Assembly (NCBI RefSeq): GCF_900115245.1
Contig: NZ_FOVT01000003.1
Coordinates: 248,001-312,000, forward strand
Direction of reading: 5' to 3'
From: Mesorhizobium sp. NFR06
GTDB lineage: Bacteria; Pseudomonadota; Alphaproteobacteria; Rhizobiales; Rhizobiaceae
DNA length: 64,000 nucleotides
Shown: in pieces, positions 7,596 through 16,438 of the stretch
How positions within the stretch are numbered: position 1 is the stretch's first letter
Layout of the letters: every line of letters begins with the position of its first letter
Notes under the pieces: generated by a model
The model's input: the letters and a program-made list of their open reading frames with translations, nothing else
The model's database searches: none
What the model was told of the DNA's origin: nothing
Program-made: the position numbers and the translations under genes

Positions 7596-7985
7596 ATGAA
7601 GCTTTTCGAACGCCTTGCTCAGTACCGGCCGCAGGCGCTGGGCGTGCTGCGCATCATGACCGCCTCGCAGTTCATCGAACATGGCTCGCAGAAGCTGTTC
7701 AACTTCCCGGTCAGTGCCGAGCCGCACGTCCTCACCGGACTGACGACGGCTGCAGGCATTCTCGAATTCGCCGGCGGCATTTTGCTGGCGCTTGGCCTTT
7801 TCACCCGCCCGGTTGCGTTCCTTCTGGCCGGAGAAATGGCAATCGCCTATTTCATGGCGCATTTCCCGCGCGATTTCTTCCCCGTCAACAATGGCGGCGA
7901 CTCGGCAATCTCCTTCTGCTTCATCTTCCTCTATCTGATCTTCGCCGGTGCCGGCGCCTTCGCGCTGGACAACCGCAGAAGCTGA
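7596..7985 (+). CDS. DoxX family membrane protein
   Basis: A 129-residue integral membrane protein of the DoxX family with about four hydrophobic segments. Typical elements are LGVLRIMTASQFIEHGSQKLF in helix 1, LTTAAGILEFAGGILLALGLFTRPVAFLLAGEMAIAYF in helices 2-3 and a NGGDSAISFCFIFLYLIFAGAG C-terminus. It differs in sequence from the DoxX at 461-838. The ATG at 7596 has GGAG seven bases upstream; the ATG at 7584 is an alternative. It stands alone, so its redox partner is unknown. Confidence 0.87.
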   Translation: MKLFERLAQYRPQALGVLRIMTASQFIEHGSQKLFNFPVSAEPHVLTGLTTAAGILEFAGGILLALGLFTRPVAFLLAGEMAIAYFMAHFPRDFFPVNNGGDSAISFCFIFLYLIFAGAGAFALDNRRS

Positions 7986-8000
7986 CAAGGATGCGCAACA

Positions 8001-8049
8001 GTGCATGTCGCCCAAAAGTGCTCAGTGGTTTTGGGATAACGACATGCAC
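8001..8049. repeat. Palindromic repeat, CATGTCG family
   Basis: The outer arms are GTGCATGTCG and CGACATGCAC (8040-8049) and the inner arms CCCAAAA (8011-8017) and TTTTGGG (8029-8035). The same design is at 54526-54574 (opposite orientation) and, degraded, at 39509-39547. It lies after the DoxX gene and may act as a terminator-like hairpin. Confidence 0.65.
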
Positions 8050-8089
8050 AAATCAAGAATCTGAAGCGCATCGGCGAAGCCGCGGCGCT

Positions 8090-10516
8090 TCAGGCGCGCA
8101 TCCGCTCGAAATTGGCGTCGAACAGCGGTGTCGCCTGAATGCGCGCCGCATGGCGCTTGCCGAGGATCTCGATCTCGAAACCGTCCGGCTTGTCCGCGAT
8201 GTCCTTCGGCACATATCCCAGCGCCACCGACTTCTTCGAATGATGAGCATAGCCGCCGGATGTGACCCAGCCACGCACGACGCCGTCATGCCAGATTGCC
8301 TCGTCGCCGATCACATCGGCATCGTCTGCCTCGACGATGAAGGCGCGCAGCCGAAGCTTGCCGCCCTCTCTGCGCTCGGCAAGCGCCGCTTCCTTGCCGA
8401 TGAAATCGGCGTCCTTGCCATACGCGACGAAGCGGTCGAGCCCGGCCTCTAGCGGCCCATAGATCGGCCGGTATTCGCGCGCCCATGAGCCGTAGTTCTT
8501 TTCAAGTCTCAACGCATTGAGGGCGCGCGAGCCGAACAAGCCGACGCCGAATTCCTCACCTGCTGCGATCAGCGCCTGATAGGCGGCGCGCTGATATTCC
8601 GGCGCCACCCAGACCTCGTAGCCGAGATCGCCGGTATAGCTGACGCGACCGACGAGGCACGGCGCCATGCCGATATCCATCCTGGCCACCGCCATGAACG
8701 GAAACGCCGCGTTGGAAACGTCGGCGCGGGTGACCTTGGACAGAACGTCCCTCGCCTTCGGTCCGGCGATGGCGAGACCCGTGAGCTTGTGCCCCAGCGC
8801 CTCGATATGCACCGAACCGTCGCTCGGCAGATACGCTTCGAACCAGCGCATATGGTATTGCTCGGCGATGCCGGAGCCGGCGATGAACCACTCGCTGCGG
8901 TCGATGTTGGCAAGCGTGAAATCGCCGATCAGCTTGCCGTCGTCCTTCAGCATCGGCGCCAGCGTCATGCGCCCGAGCTTGGGCAGCTTGCAGGCAAGCA
9001 TCCGGTCGAGCCAGGCGGCCGCACCATCTCCCGTCACCCTGTATTTGGCGAAGTTCGAAATCTCCGACAGGCCGACACCGTTGCGTACGGTCGCGACCTC
9101 CTTGCTGACATGTTCGAAATCGGTCGAACGTCGCCACGAGAACTCGTCCCTGACCCCTTCCGGCGCATACCAGAGCGGCACTTCGAGCCCGTAGGACACG
9201 CCCCATTGCGCGCCCTTGGCCGACAGCGTGTCGTAGATCGGCGTCGTCTTCAGCGGACGCCCGGCCGGCAGTTCCTCGTTCGGGAAACGGATCGAGAAGC
9301 GGCGCGAATAGTTCTCGCGTACCTTGGCATTGGTATAGGCCATCGTCGCCCAGTCGCCATAGCGCGCCACGTCCATCGCCCAGATGTCGGCGCCGGGGTC
9401 GCCCTCGATCATCCAGTTGGAGAGCGCCAGGCCGACGCCGCCACCCTGGCTGAAGCCCGCCATGACGCCGCAGGCGACCCAGAAGCCCGGCAGGCCGCGT
9501 ACCGGGCCGACCAGCGGATTGCCGTCGGGCGCGAAAGTGAAGGGGCCGTTGATGATCTGCTTGATGCCGGTCTTCTGGAAGGCGGGGAAATGACGGAAGC
9601 CGACTTCCAACGACGGCGCGATGCGGTCGATGTCGGGCTCCAGCAGCTCGTGGCCGAAATTCCACGGTGTGGAGAATTCGGACCACACCTTGTTGGCCTT
9701 CTCGTAGGTGCCCATCAGCATGCCGCCGCGTTCTTGGCGGAGATACAGCTCGCCGTCGAAATCGACGGCGTGGATGATCTCCGTGCCGGTCTTCTTGTTC
9801 CAGTCGGCGACCTCCGGCATATCCTCGGTGATCAGGTACATGTGCTCCATGGCCAAGACCGGCAGCTCGAGCCCGACCATGCGGCCGACCTCGCGGGCCC
9901 ACAGCCCGCCGGCATTGACGACATGCTCGCTCACCACCTCGCCCTTGTTGGTGATGACGCGCCACAGGCCGTCCGGCCGGCGCACGATATCCTCGACCTT
10001 GGTGAAGCGTTCGACCTCGGCGCCCAGCTTGCGCGCGGCCTTGGCGTAAGCATGCGTCACGCCGGACGGGTCGAGATGGCCGTCTTCCTTGTTGCGCACC
10101 GCGCCGACGAATTGCTTCGGATCGATGAGCGGCATCAGTTCGGCCGCCTCCTTCGCCGAGATGACTTCGAGGTCGATGCCGAGGTAGCGGCCCTTCGAAA
10201 CGACGCCGCGTAGCCAGTCGAGCCGCGCCTCGGTCGCGGCCAGAAGCACGCCGCCGGTGAGGTGCACGCCAGTCGCCTGTCCCGAAAGCTCCTCGATCTC
10301 CTTGTAGAGGTTGATCGTGTACTTCTGCAGCTTGGCGACGTTGGGGTCGCCATTGATGGTGTGCATGCCGCCCGCCGCATGCCAGGTCGACCCGGAGGTC
10401 AGCTCATCGCGCTCCAGAAGCACGACGTCGGTCCAGCCGTGCCGGGCAAGATGGAACAGCACCGAGCATCCGACGACGCCACCGCCGATGACCACGACCT
10501 TTGCATGCGACTTCAT
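8090..10516 (-). CDS. FAD-dependent oxidoreductase with GcvT domain, dimethylglycine/sarcosine dehydrogenase-like
   Basis: An 808-residue two-part enzyme. Residues about 5-370 form a DAO-type FAD domain, with AKVVVIGGGVVGCSVLFHLA at the N-terminus and STWHAAGGMHTING, where covalent-flavin members carry a His. Residues about 430-700 form the GcvT folate-binding domain and about 710-800 its C-terminal beta-barrel. The family oxidises N-methyl groups of dimethylglycine, sarcosine or related amines and passes the carbon to tetrahydrofolate. Upstream by 67 bases and on the same strand is an MttB-like methyltransferase, so the two probably act in one demethylation pathway. The exact substrate is not determined by the sequence. 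Confidence 0.92.
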   Translation of the reverse strand: MKSHAKVVVIGGGVVGCSVLFHLARHGWTDVVLLERDELTSGSTWHAAGGMHTINGDPNVAKLQKYTINLYKEIEELSGQATGVHLTGGVLLAATEARLDWLRGVVSKGRYLGIDLEVISAKEAAELMPLIDPKQFVGAVRNKEDGHLDPSGVTHAYAKAARKLGAEVERFTKVEDIVRRPDGLWRVITNKGEVVSEHVVNAGGLWAREVGRMVGLELPVLAMEHMYLITEDMPEVADWNKKTGTEIIHAVDFDGELYLRQERGGMLMGTYEKANKVWSEFSTPWNFGHELLEPDIDRIAPSLEVGFRHFPAFQKTGIKQIINGPFTFAPDGNPLVGPVRGLPGFWVACGVMAGFSQGGGVGLALSNWMIEGDPGADIWAMDVARYGDWATMAYTNAKVRENYSRRFSIRFPNEELPAGRPLKTTPIYDTLSAKGAQWGVSYGLEVPLWYAPEGVRDEFSWRRSTDFEHVSKEVATVRNGVGLSEISNFAKYRVTGDGAAAWLDRMLACKLPKLGRMTLAPMLKDDGKLIGDFTLANIDRSEWFIAGSGIAEQYHMRWFEAYLPSDGSVHIEALGHKLTGLAIAGPKARDVLSKVTRADVSNAAFPFMAVARMDIGMAPCLVGRVSYTGDLGYEVWVAPEYQRAAYQALIAAGEEFGVGLFGSRALNALRLEKNYGSWAREYRPIYGPLEAGLDRFVAYGKDADFIGKEAALAERREGGKLRLRAFIVEADDADVIGDEAIWHDGVVRGWVTSGGYAHHSKKSVALGYVPKDIADKPDGFEIEILGKRHAARIQATPLFDANFERMRA

Positions 10517-10583
10517 GAGTTTCTTCTCGTTAATTCAGTGAGTTGGGATGATGAATTGAATCAGAAAGGCAGCCCCAAGGAAC

Positions 10584-12122
10584 TCACGGATCGCCCTGCC
10601 CGATCGCTTCCTTGCGGCGCGCCATATAGGCTTCGAGCGCCTCGCGCACGGCGGGATCCATGACCGGCTGGACATACTCCTCCAGCGCTTTCTTCCAAAG
10701 CCGCGTCGCGCGCGCGGTCGTGTCGAGCGCGCCGGCTTCCTGCCAGGCTTCGTAATTCTGCCAATTGGAAAGCATGGGCTGGTAGAACGCGGTGGCATAG
10801 CGCTCCAGCGTATGCGGCTCGCCAAAGAAATGGCCGCCGGTCGGCACCGCACCCAGCGCCTCCACGGCAAGCTCGCTCTCATCGACCACGATCGGCCGCA
10901 GGAATTCCATCATGTGCTGGATCATCTCGACGTCGATGATGAACTTTTCGAACGACGCCGTCAGCCCACCTTCCTGCCAGCCGGCGGCATGGTAGACGAG
11001 ATTGCCGTGGCCGAGCACCGCGCCCCACAAGGCCATCAGCGTCTCGTAGGCGCCTTGCGCATCGGCGGCATTGGAAGCCGAGCCCGGCGTCGTGCGATAC
11101 GGCAATTTATAGCGCCGCGCCAACTGCCCCGAGGCGATATTGGCCTTGGTGTTTTCCGGCGTGCCGAAGGCCGGTGCGCCCGACTTCATGTCGACATTGG
11201 AGGTGAAGGCGCCATACATCACCGGCGCGCCTGGCCGCACCAGTTGCGTCAGCACGACGCCGAACAGCGCTTCGGCATTCTGCTGCGCCAGCGCCCCGGC
11301 AAGCGTCACCGGGCTCATCGCTCCCATCAGCGTGAACGGCGTCACCGCCACCGACTGGCCGAACTCGGCCATCGTCATAAGCCCTTCCGCCATCATCTCG
11401 TCGAAGCGGCGCGGCGAGTTGACCGAGATGATGGTGGTGACGCCGGGATCATCGCGCATCTCGTCGAGCGTCAGCCCGCGCGAGATCGCCATCATCTCGA
11501 TGCCGTCCAGCGCCCTGCCCCTGCCAATCGCCGAAACGTGGAAGCATTTGTCGGTCAGCGTCAGATTGGCGAAGTAGGTGTCCATATGCCTGGTGTTCGC
11601 CGGCAGCTCGATCGGCGCGCAGACCTGGTTGCCGAGCATGTGGATGCAGTTGAAATGCTGCGCCAGCCGCACGAGGTCCGAGTAGTCGGCGAGGTTGCCG
11701 GCGCGGCGGCCGCGCTCCATGTCGTGCACATTGGGCGGTCCTGCCACCAGTGTGAAGTTGATGGTGCTGCCGCCGAGATGGATGGCATGTGCCGGATTGC
11801 GGGGCCTCAGCGTATAGGTAGAGCGCGTCATCCTCAGCGCTTCCTCGACCATGCCGCGATCGACGCGCACGTTCATCGAGCCGTGGTCGACGTTGGCGCC
11901 GGCGCGCTCGAACAGCGACAGTGCCCGCGCGTTCATCACCTCGATGCCGAAGTTTTCCAGGATATGCATCGATGCCTGGTGGATGGCTTCGATCTGGTCG
12001 GCCGACAGCAGCGCCATCGGCGGGTAAGGATTCTCCACCCGTCGCAGAGGTAGTTGCGGGATGGCGGCTGGCCCGCGATTGCTGGTGCGCTCGGCGCCGC
12101 GCTTGCGTCTTGGCTCGGTCAT
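10584..12122 (-). CDS. Trimethylamine methyltransferase (MttB) family protein, no pyrrolysine
   Basis: A 512-residue protein of the MttB superfamily. Family features include the N-terminal PYPPMALLSADQIEAIHQASMHILENFGIEV segment, a central TIM-barrel region (GPPNVHDMERGRRAGNLADY) and LVYHAAGWQEGGLTASFEKF near the C-terminus. There is no in-frame amber codon, so it belongs to the non-pyrrolysine group, whose known members demethylate glycine betaine, proline betaine or carnitine with a corrinoid partner. No corrinoid protein gene is seen nearby. First gene of an operon with the GcvT-type dehydrogenase. The ATG at 12122 gives a basic N-terminal tail (MTEPRRKRGAER); the open frame upstream lacks family similarity. 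Confidence 0.9.
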   Translation of the reverse strand: MTEPRRKRGAERTSNRGPAAIPQLPLRRVENPYPPMALLSADQIEAIHQASMHILENFGIEVMNARALSLFERAGANVDHGSMNVRVDRGMVEEALRMTRSTYTLRPRNPAHAIHLGGSTINFTLVAGPPNVHDMERGRRAGNLADYSDLVRLAQHFNCIHMLGNQVCAPIELPANTRHMDTYFANLTLTDKCFHVSAIGRGRALDGIEMMAISRGLTLDEMRDDPGVTTIISVNSPRRFDEMMAEGLMTMAEFGQSVAVTPFTLMGAMSPVTLAGALAQQNAEALFGVVLTQLVRPGAPVMYGAFTSNVDMKSGAPAFGTPENTKANIASGQLARRYKLPYRTTPGSASNAADAQGAYETLMALWGAVLGHGNLVYHAAGWQEGGLTASFEKFIIDVEMIQHMMEFLRPIVVDESELAVEALGAVPTGGHFFGEPHTLERYATAFYQPMLSNWQNYEAWQEAGALDTTARATRLWKKALEEYVQPVMDPAVREALEAYMARRKEAIGQGDP

Positions 12123-12333
12123 ACGTGCATCAGAACGCCGGCTCGTTGTCTGAGCTGTCAGGAATTCGCCATTTGCCGGCGTGATTTTAGCCAAGGCGGC
12201 ATTTTTCAAACCAGACAGAAAGGATAGCGACATAAGAAGTCGTAATATCGATACTCGTTTTTTCGGGCCTTCCGCGCCGGCGTTAAGGAACCGCGCAACA
12301 CTCCCTTTATGATTTCGGCCTATTCGTCTTCCA

Positions 12334-12924
12334 ATGTATAGGTCGAGTTTTACTAAAATTGTCGCTGTGTCTGTGCTGCTGGCGCTTTCGGCCTGCGCGA
12401 CGGCGCCCAGCCACATCAACAATGTCTGTGCCGTCTTCGACCAGAATGACGGCTGGTTCGACAACTGGCAGTCCGCCGCCGAGCGAACCGAGCAGAAATA
12501 CGGCATTCCCGTTCCCGTGCTGATGGCGACGGTGCGCAAGGAATCCGGCTTCAAGAGCAATGCCCGCCCGCCGCGCACCAAGCTGCTCGGCTTCATCCCG
12601 TGGACGCATATCTCCTCGGCGACCGGCTTCTCGCAGGCGCTCGACGGCACCTGGTCGCAATATCAGAACGAGACCGGCAACTGGGCGGCGCGGCGAACCA
12701 AATTCGCCGATGCCGTCGATTTCGTCGGCTGGTACCATTCCAAAACCGCCGACACCTTCGGCGTCGCCCGCAACGACACCTATAATCTCTACCTAGCCTA
12801 TTATCTCGGCTGGACCGCCTATGGTCGCGGCAATCGCGGCGATGCCGGTGTGCAGAGCTATGCCCGCGCAACCGACAAGATGGCCCGTGACTACGCAGCG
12901 CAGCTGCAGCAATGCGGAAATTGA
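12334..12924 (+). CDS. Lipoprotein with lytic transglycosylase-like domain
   Basis: A 196-residue protein with a lipoprotein signal: the hydrophobic stretch IVAVSVLLA is followed by the lipobox Leu18-Ser-Ala-Cys21. The mature part resembles the SLT goose-lysozyme fold: YGIPVPVLMATVRKESGFK with the likely catalytic Glu70, SSATGFSQALDGTWSQYQ where SLT proteins have the conserved G-x-x-Q segment, and YNLYLAYYLGWTAYGRG near the end. It probably cleaves peptidoglycan at the outer membrane. Convergent with the peptide ABC operon. The upstream gap 12123-12333 also holds the mttB promoter region. Confidence 0.85.
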   Translation: MYRSSFTKIVAVSVLLALSACATAPSHINNVCAVFDQNDGWFDNWQSAAERTEQKYGIPVPVLMATVRKESGFKSNARPPRTKLLGFIPWTHISSATGFSQALDGTWSQYQNETGNWAARRTKFADAVDFVGWYHSKTADTFGVARNDTYNLYLAYYLGWTAYGRGNRGDAGVQSYARATDKMARDYAAQLQQCGN

Positions 12925-12957
12925 CGGCAGCGTCGGATTGAAACCGGCGCCGATAGC

Positions 12958-15162
12958 TTAGTTCGGCTTCTTGCCCCTCGGACGCTTCGGCGGCGGGCCG
13001 GCAAATCCCGGGCCTTCGCCATGCGGCGCATCGTCCGGCACGCCTTCATGCGCGGCATGTTCCTTGTCGAACTTGATGACCGGCTCCATCCTCGCCAGCA
13101 CGTCGTCCGAAAGCCAGCACAGACTCATGTGGCCGTCGCCGAGATTCTTCACCGGCGGCACCTTCGTCTCGCACAGATTGTCCGGCACCAGCTTCTTGTA
13201 GCCGCAGCGCGTCTGGAACGGGCAGCCGGTCGGCGGGTTCATTGCCGAGGGAATGTCGCCTTCCAGCACGATGTGCTTCTTGACCACGCTGGTGTCGGCG
13301 ATCGGGATCGCCGACAGCAACGCCTCGGTATAGGGGTGGTAGGGCGGCGAGAATATCTGGTCGGTCGTGCCCTGCTCGACGATGTAGCCGAGATACATGA
13401 CGACGACGCGGTCGGCGATGTAGCGCACCACCGACAGATCGTGGCTGATGAACAGCATCGTCGTCTTGTTCTTGCGCTGGATGTCCATCAACAGCTCGGT
13501 AACCGCCGCCTGCACCGAGACGTCGAGCGCCGAGACCGGCTCGTCGGCCACCACCACCTTGGCATCGCCGGCGAAGGCGCGCGCCACGCCGATGCGCTGC
13601 TTCTGTCCGCCCGAGAGCTGCCGCGGTTTGCGGGTCTCGAAAGCCCTCGGCAGCTTGACCAGGTCGAGCAGTTCCAGCATGCGCTTGCGCCGCTCGGCGA
13701 CATTCTTGCCGACCTTGAACTTCTCCAGGGTGCGGATGATCTGCGAGCCGACCGTGTGGCTGGGATTGAGCGTATCGAACGGGTTCTGGAACACCATCTG
13801 GATCGATGACACGGTCTCGACATTGCGGCGCTCGATACCGGTCGACTGAATCTGCTTGTTGCCGAGCGTCACAGTGCCCGAGCTGGCCGTCTCCAGGCCG
13901 AGCAGCACCTTGGCCAGCGTCGACTTCCCGCAACCCGATTCGCCGACGATCGCGACCGTCTCGGATTCGCGCGCGGTGAAGGAAATCGTCTCGTTGGCCT
14001 TGACGACGCGGCCCTCGCTGGAGCCGAATACCTCGCTGCCGCCGACCTTGTAGTATTTCTTGAGATTGTCGATCTTGAGCACCGGCGCGCCGGGCTCGAC
14101 CTTTTCGTTGACCTTCTTGGCGCCCGGCGGCAGCGCCTCCCAGTCGATCTCGTTGAAGCGCACGCAGCGCGAGAAATGGCCCTCGTGCCCTTCGACAGGC
14201 ACCATCGGGATTTCCGCTGCGTTGCAGACGCCCTCGACGAAATGGTGGCAGCGCGGCCCGAAATTGCAGCCCTTCGGCCGCTCGTGCGGCAGCGGCAACT
14301 GACCGGGAATGGAGATCAGCGGCCGTGAATTCTTGTCGGCGCCGGGCAGCGGGATCGAGCGAAACAGCCCTTGTGTGTAGGGATGACGCATCCGATCGAA
14401 CACGTCCTCGATCTTGCCGGTCTCCACCGCCTCGCCCGAATACATCACCGTGATCTTGTCGCAGGTCTCGAGGATGAGGCCGAGATTGTGCGACACGAAG
14501 ATCATAGAGGTGCCGAACTTCTCGCCGAGCCCCTTGACCAACTCGACGATGCCGGCCTCGACGGTGACGTCGAGCGCGGTGGTCGGTTCATCGAGCAACA
14601 GCAGCGCCGGCTTAGACAGCAGCGCCATGGCGATGACGATGCGCTGCTGCTGGCCGCCCGACAGCTGGTGCGGATAGGAGCGCATCATGCGCTCCGGATC
14701 GGGCAGCTTCACCGCCCGCACCATCTCGAGCGCGCGCTTATAAGCCTCTTCCTTCGACACCTTGTCGTGGATCAGCGGCACTTCCATTAATTGCTGGCCG
14801 ATCTTCATCGCCGGGTTGAGGCTCGCCATCGGCTCCTGGTAGATCATGGCGATCTTGTTGCCGCGGATGGCGCGAAGCTCCTCTTGCGAGAGCTCGCCCA
14901 TATCCTTGCCCTGGAACTTGATCTTGCCGCCAACGATCTTTCCGATGTTGGAGAGGTCGCGCATGATGCCGAGCGACACGGTCGACTTGCCGCAACCGGA
15001 CTCGCCGACGATGCCCATCGCCTCGCCCGGCATGACCGTGCAGGAAAAATCCATCACGGCCGGAATCTCGCCCTTGCGGGTGAAGAAGGAGATCGAGAGG
15101 TTCTCGATCTCGATGATCGGCTGACCGCTCGCCTTGGCTGGATCTCGAACTGCCTCGTTCAT
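12958..15162 (-). CDS. Peptide-type ABC transporter, fused double ATP-binding protein
   Basis: A 734-residue fusion of OppD-like and OppF-like ATPases. The first unit has Walker A GESGCGKST near residue 50, signature LSGGQQQR and Walker B ALLLLDEPT, followed by the oligopeptide C-terminal Cys-rich segment (GCNFGPRCHHFVEGVC). The second unit repeats this with GESGCGKST, LSGGQKQR, VVVADEP and GCPFQTRCGYK. The Cys clusters resemble the [4Fe-4S] site of the OppD/OppF family. It powers uptake through the two permeases just upstream in the operon. The ATG at 15162 follows GGAG at seven bases. Confidence 0.93.
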   Translation of the reverse strand: MNEAVRDPAKASGQPIIEIENLSISFFTRKGEIPAVMDFSCTVMPGEAMGIVGESGCGKSTVSLGIMRDLSNIGKIVGGKIKFQGKDMGELSQEELRAIRGNKIAMIYQEPMASLNPAMKIGQQLMEVPLIHDKVSKEEAYKRALEMVRAVKLPDPERMMRSYPHQLSGGQQQRIVIAMALLSKPALLLLDEPTTALDVTVEAGIVELVKGLGEKFGTSMIFVSHNLGLILETCDKITVMYSGEAVETGKIEDVFDRMRHPYTQGLFRSIPLPGADKNSRPLISIPGQLPLPHERPKGCNFGPRCHHFVEGVCNAAEIPMVPVEGHEGHFSRCVRFNEIDWEALPPGAKKVNEKVEPGAPVLKIDNLKKYYKVGGSEVFGSSEGRVVKANETISFTARESETVAIVGESGCGKSTLAKVLLGLETASSGTVTLGNKQIQSTGIERRNVETVSSIQMVFQNPFDTLNPSHTVGSQIIRTLEKFKVGKNVAERRKRMLELLDLVKLPRAFETRKPRQLSGGQKQRIGVARAFAGDAKVVVADEPVSALDVSVQAAVTELLMDIQRKNKTTMLFISHDLSVVRYIADRVVVMYLGYIVEQGTTDQIFSPPYHPYTEALLSAIPIADTSVVKKHIVLEGDIPSAMNPPTGCPFQTRCGYKKLVPDNLCETKVPPVKNLGDGHMSLCWLSDDVLARMEPVIKFDKEHAAHEGVPDDAPHGEGPGFAGPPPKRPRGKKPN

Positions 15163-15190
15163 GGGTCGCTCCAATCCTTGGTTCTTCGTT

Positions 15191-15241
15191 TGAGCAAGAT
15201 CTTGTCCGAAAACCGGATGCCACTTTCCGGGATCATGCTCT
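15191..15241. repeat. Rhizobial palindromic repeat between permease and ATPase genes
   Basis: The outer arms GAGCAAGATC (15192-15201) and GATCATGCTC (15231-15240) pair with one mismatch around an inner CCGAAAACCGG / CCGGG region. This is a recognised rhizobial repeat type. It lies inside the operon, between the second permease gene and the fused ATPase gene, where it could alter mRNA stability. Confidence 0.55.
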
Positions 15242-15268
15242 GGGCAAGTAGGGCCCATGGCCCCGCCA

Positions 15269-16426
15269 TCAATCCTTCATCGACTGTTCGCGCAGCGAAT
15301 CCGCCAAAAGGTTCAGCCCCAGCACGAACGACATCAGCGCGATCGTCGGAGGCAGCGCCGGGTGGATGAAGGAGCGCAATAGCCGGCTTGCATCCTTGAT
15401 CGCGGTGCCCCAGTCGGGGCTTTCCGGCGCGAGGCCCAGACCGAAATAGCCGAGCGTTCCAAGCAGGATCGTCGTGTAGCCGATGCGCAGGCAGGCATCG
15501 ACGATCAGCGGACCGCGCGCATTGGGCAGGATTTCCCACAGCATGATGTACCAGGGCGATTCACCGCGTGTCTGCGCCGCCGCCACATAGTCGCGCGTCT
15601 TGATGTCCATTGTGAGCCCGCGCACGATGCGGAACACGCCGGGACTGGAGGCGAACACCACCGCCACGAAGATGTTGAGCTGGTTGGGATCGATGTGGAC
15701 GATCTTGAGCGGGTCCTTGTCGAAGACGAGGCCCGCGTAGACCCAGCCGCCGACGACGAGCGTGATGCCGAGCAGGATATAGAGCCGGTCCGGCCGGTTC
15801 TTGTAGCGCGTCCAGAACAGGACGCTGAAGAAGATGATCGGGAACAGGAAGAACAATCCCGCCATCGCATAGGGGATCGGCGTGTCCATGATGCCCGGCG
15901 TCACCAGCAGGTAGAACAACAGGATCACCGGGAAGGCTAGCACAAGATTGGCGAGGAACGACAGCAACGTGTCGATCTTGCCGCCATAGTAACCGGCCGG
16001 CAGGCCGAGCGTGATGCCGACCATCAGCGCGAAGCCGGTGGCGGCCGGCGCGATGATCAGTACGATCTGGCTGCCATAGACCATGCGCGAGAACACGTCG
16101 CGGGCAAGCTTGTCGCCGCCGAAATAGTAGATGAGCTTCGACGTCGGCTCGATCGCGCCGGGCAGCGTATCCTTCATAACCGAGACCTGCGCCAGCGGAT
16201 CGAAGGGCGAGATGGTCGAGGCGAAGATCGCGGTAAAGAGCCAGAACAGGCAGATGAACACGCCGGCAATGCCGACGCCGCTGTCGAAGAGCTGGCCGTA
16301 GAGGCCCAGCCGCTTCTTGTAGGAAAAGCTCGCGCCCATCACCAGGATGAGCGCGACCCATACCGGCCAGAAGCGCCAGAGCACGCCGATGACGACGTCG
16401 AAGGCGCTGATATACTCGATCTGCAT
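15269..16426 (-). CDS. Peptide-type ABC transporter permease (DppC/OppC-like)
   Basis: A 385-residue inner-membrane permease. An N-terminal part with two membrane segments precedes the usual periplasmic STISPFDPLAQVSVMKDTLPG region. The transport domain follows, with KLARDVFSRMVYGSQIVLII and the cytoplasmic coupling loop near AAAQTRGESPWYIMLWEILPN. The C-terminus has ILLGTLGYFGLGLAPESPDWG, typical of DppC. It is longer than the usual 280-300 residues because of the extra N-terminal membrane segment and an insert (FWTRYKNRPDRLYILLGITL) before the coupling loop. Twelve bases separate it from the DppB-type gene. Confidence 0.92.
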   Translation of the reverse strand: MQIEYISAFDVVIGVLWRFWPVWVALILVMGASFSYKKRLGLYGQLFDSGVGIAGVFICLFWLFTAIFASTISPFDPLAQVSVMKDTLPGAIEPTSKLIYYFGGDKLARDVFSRMVYGSQIVLIIAPAATGFALMVGITLGLPAGYYGGKIDTLLSFLANLVLAFPVILLFYLLVTPGIMDTPIPYAMAGLFFLFPIIFFSVLFWTRYKNRPDRLYILLGITLVVGGWVYAGLVFDKDPLKIVHIDPNQLNIFVAVVFASSPGVFRIVRGLTMDIKTRDYVAAAQTRGESPWYIMLWEILPNARGPLIVDACLRIGYTTILLGTLGYFGLGLAPESPDWGTAIKDASRLLRSFIHPALPPTIALMSFVLGLNLLADSLREQSMKD

Positions 16427-16438
16427 CGGCCCTGTCCC

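Noticed and set aside
10584..12122. Pyrrolysine-type MttB with an amber codon read through
   Set aside because: No in-frame TAG occurs before the final stop, so the protein belongs to the non-pyrrolysine branch.
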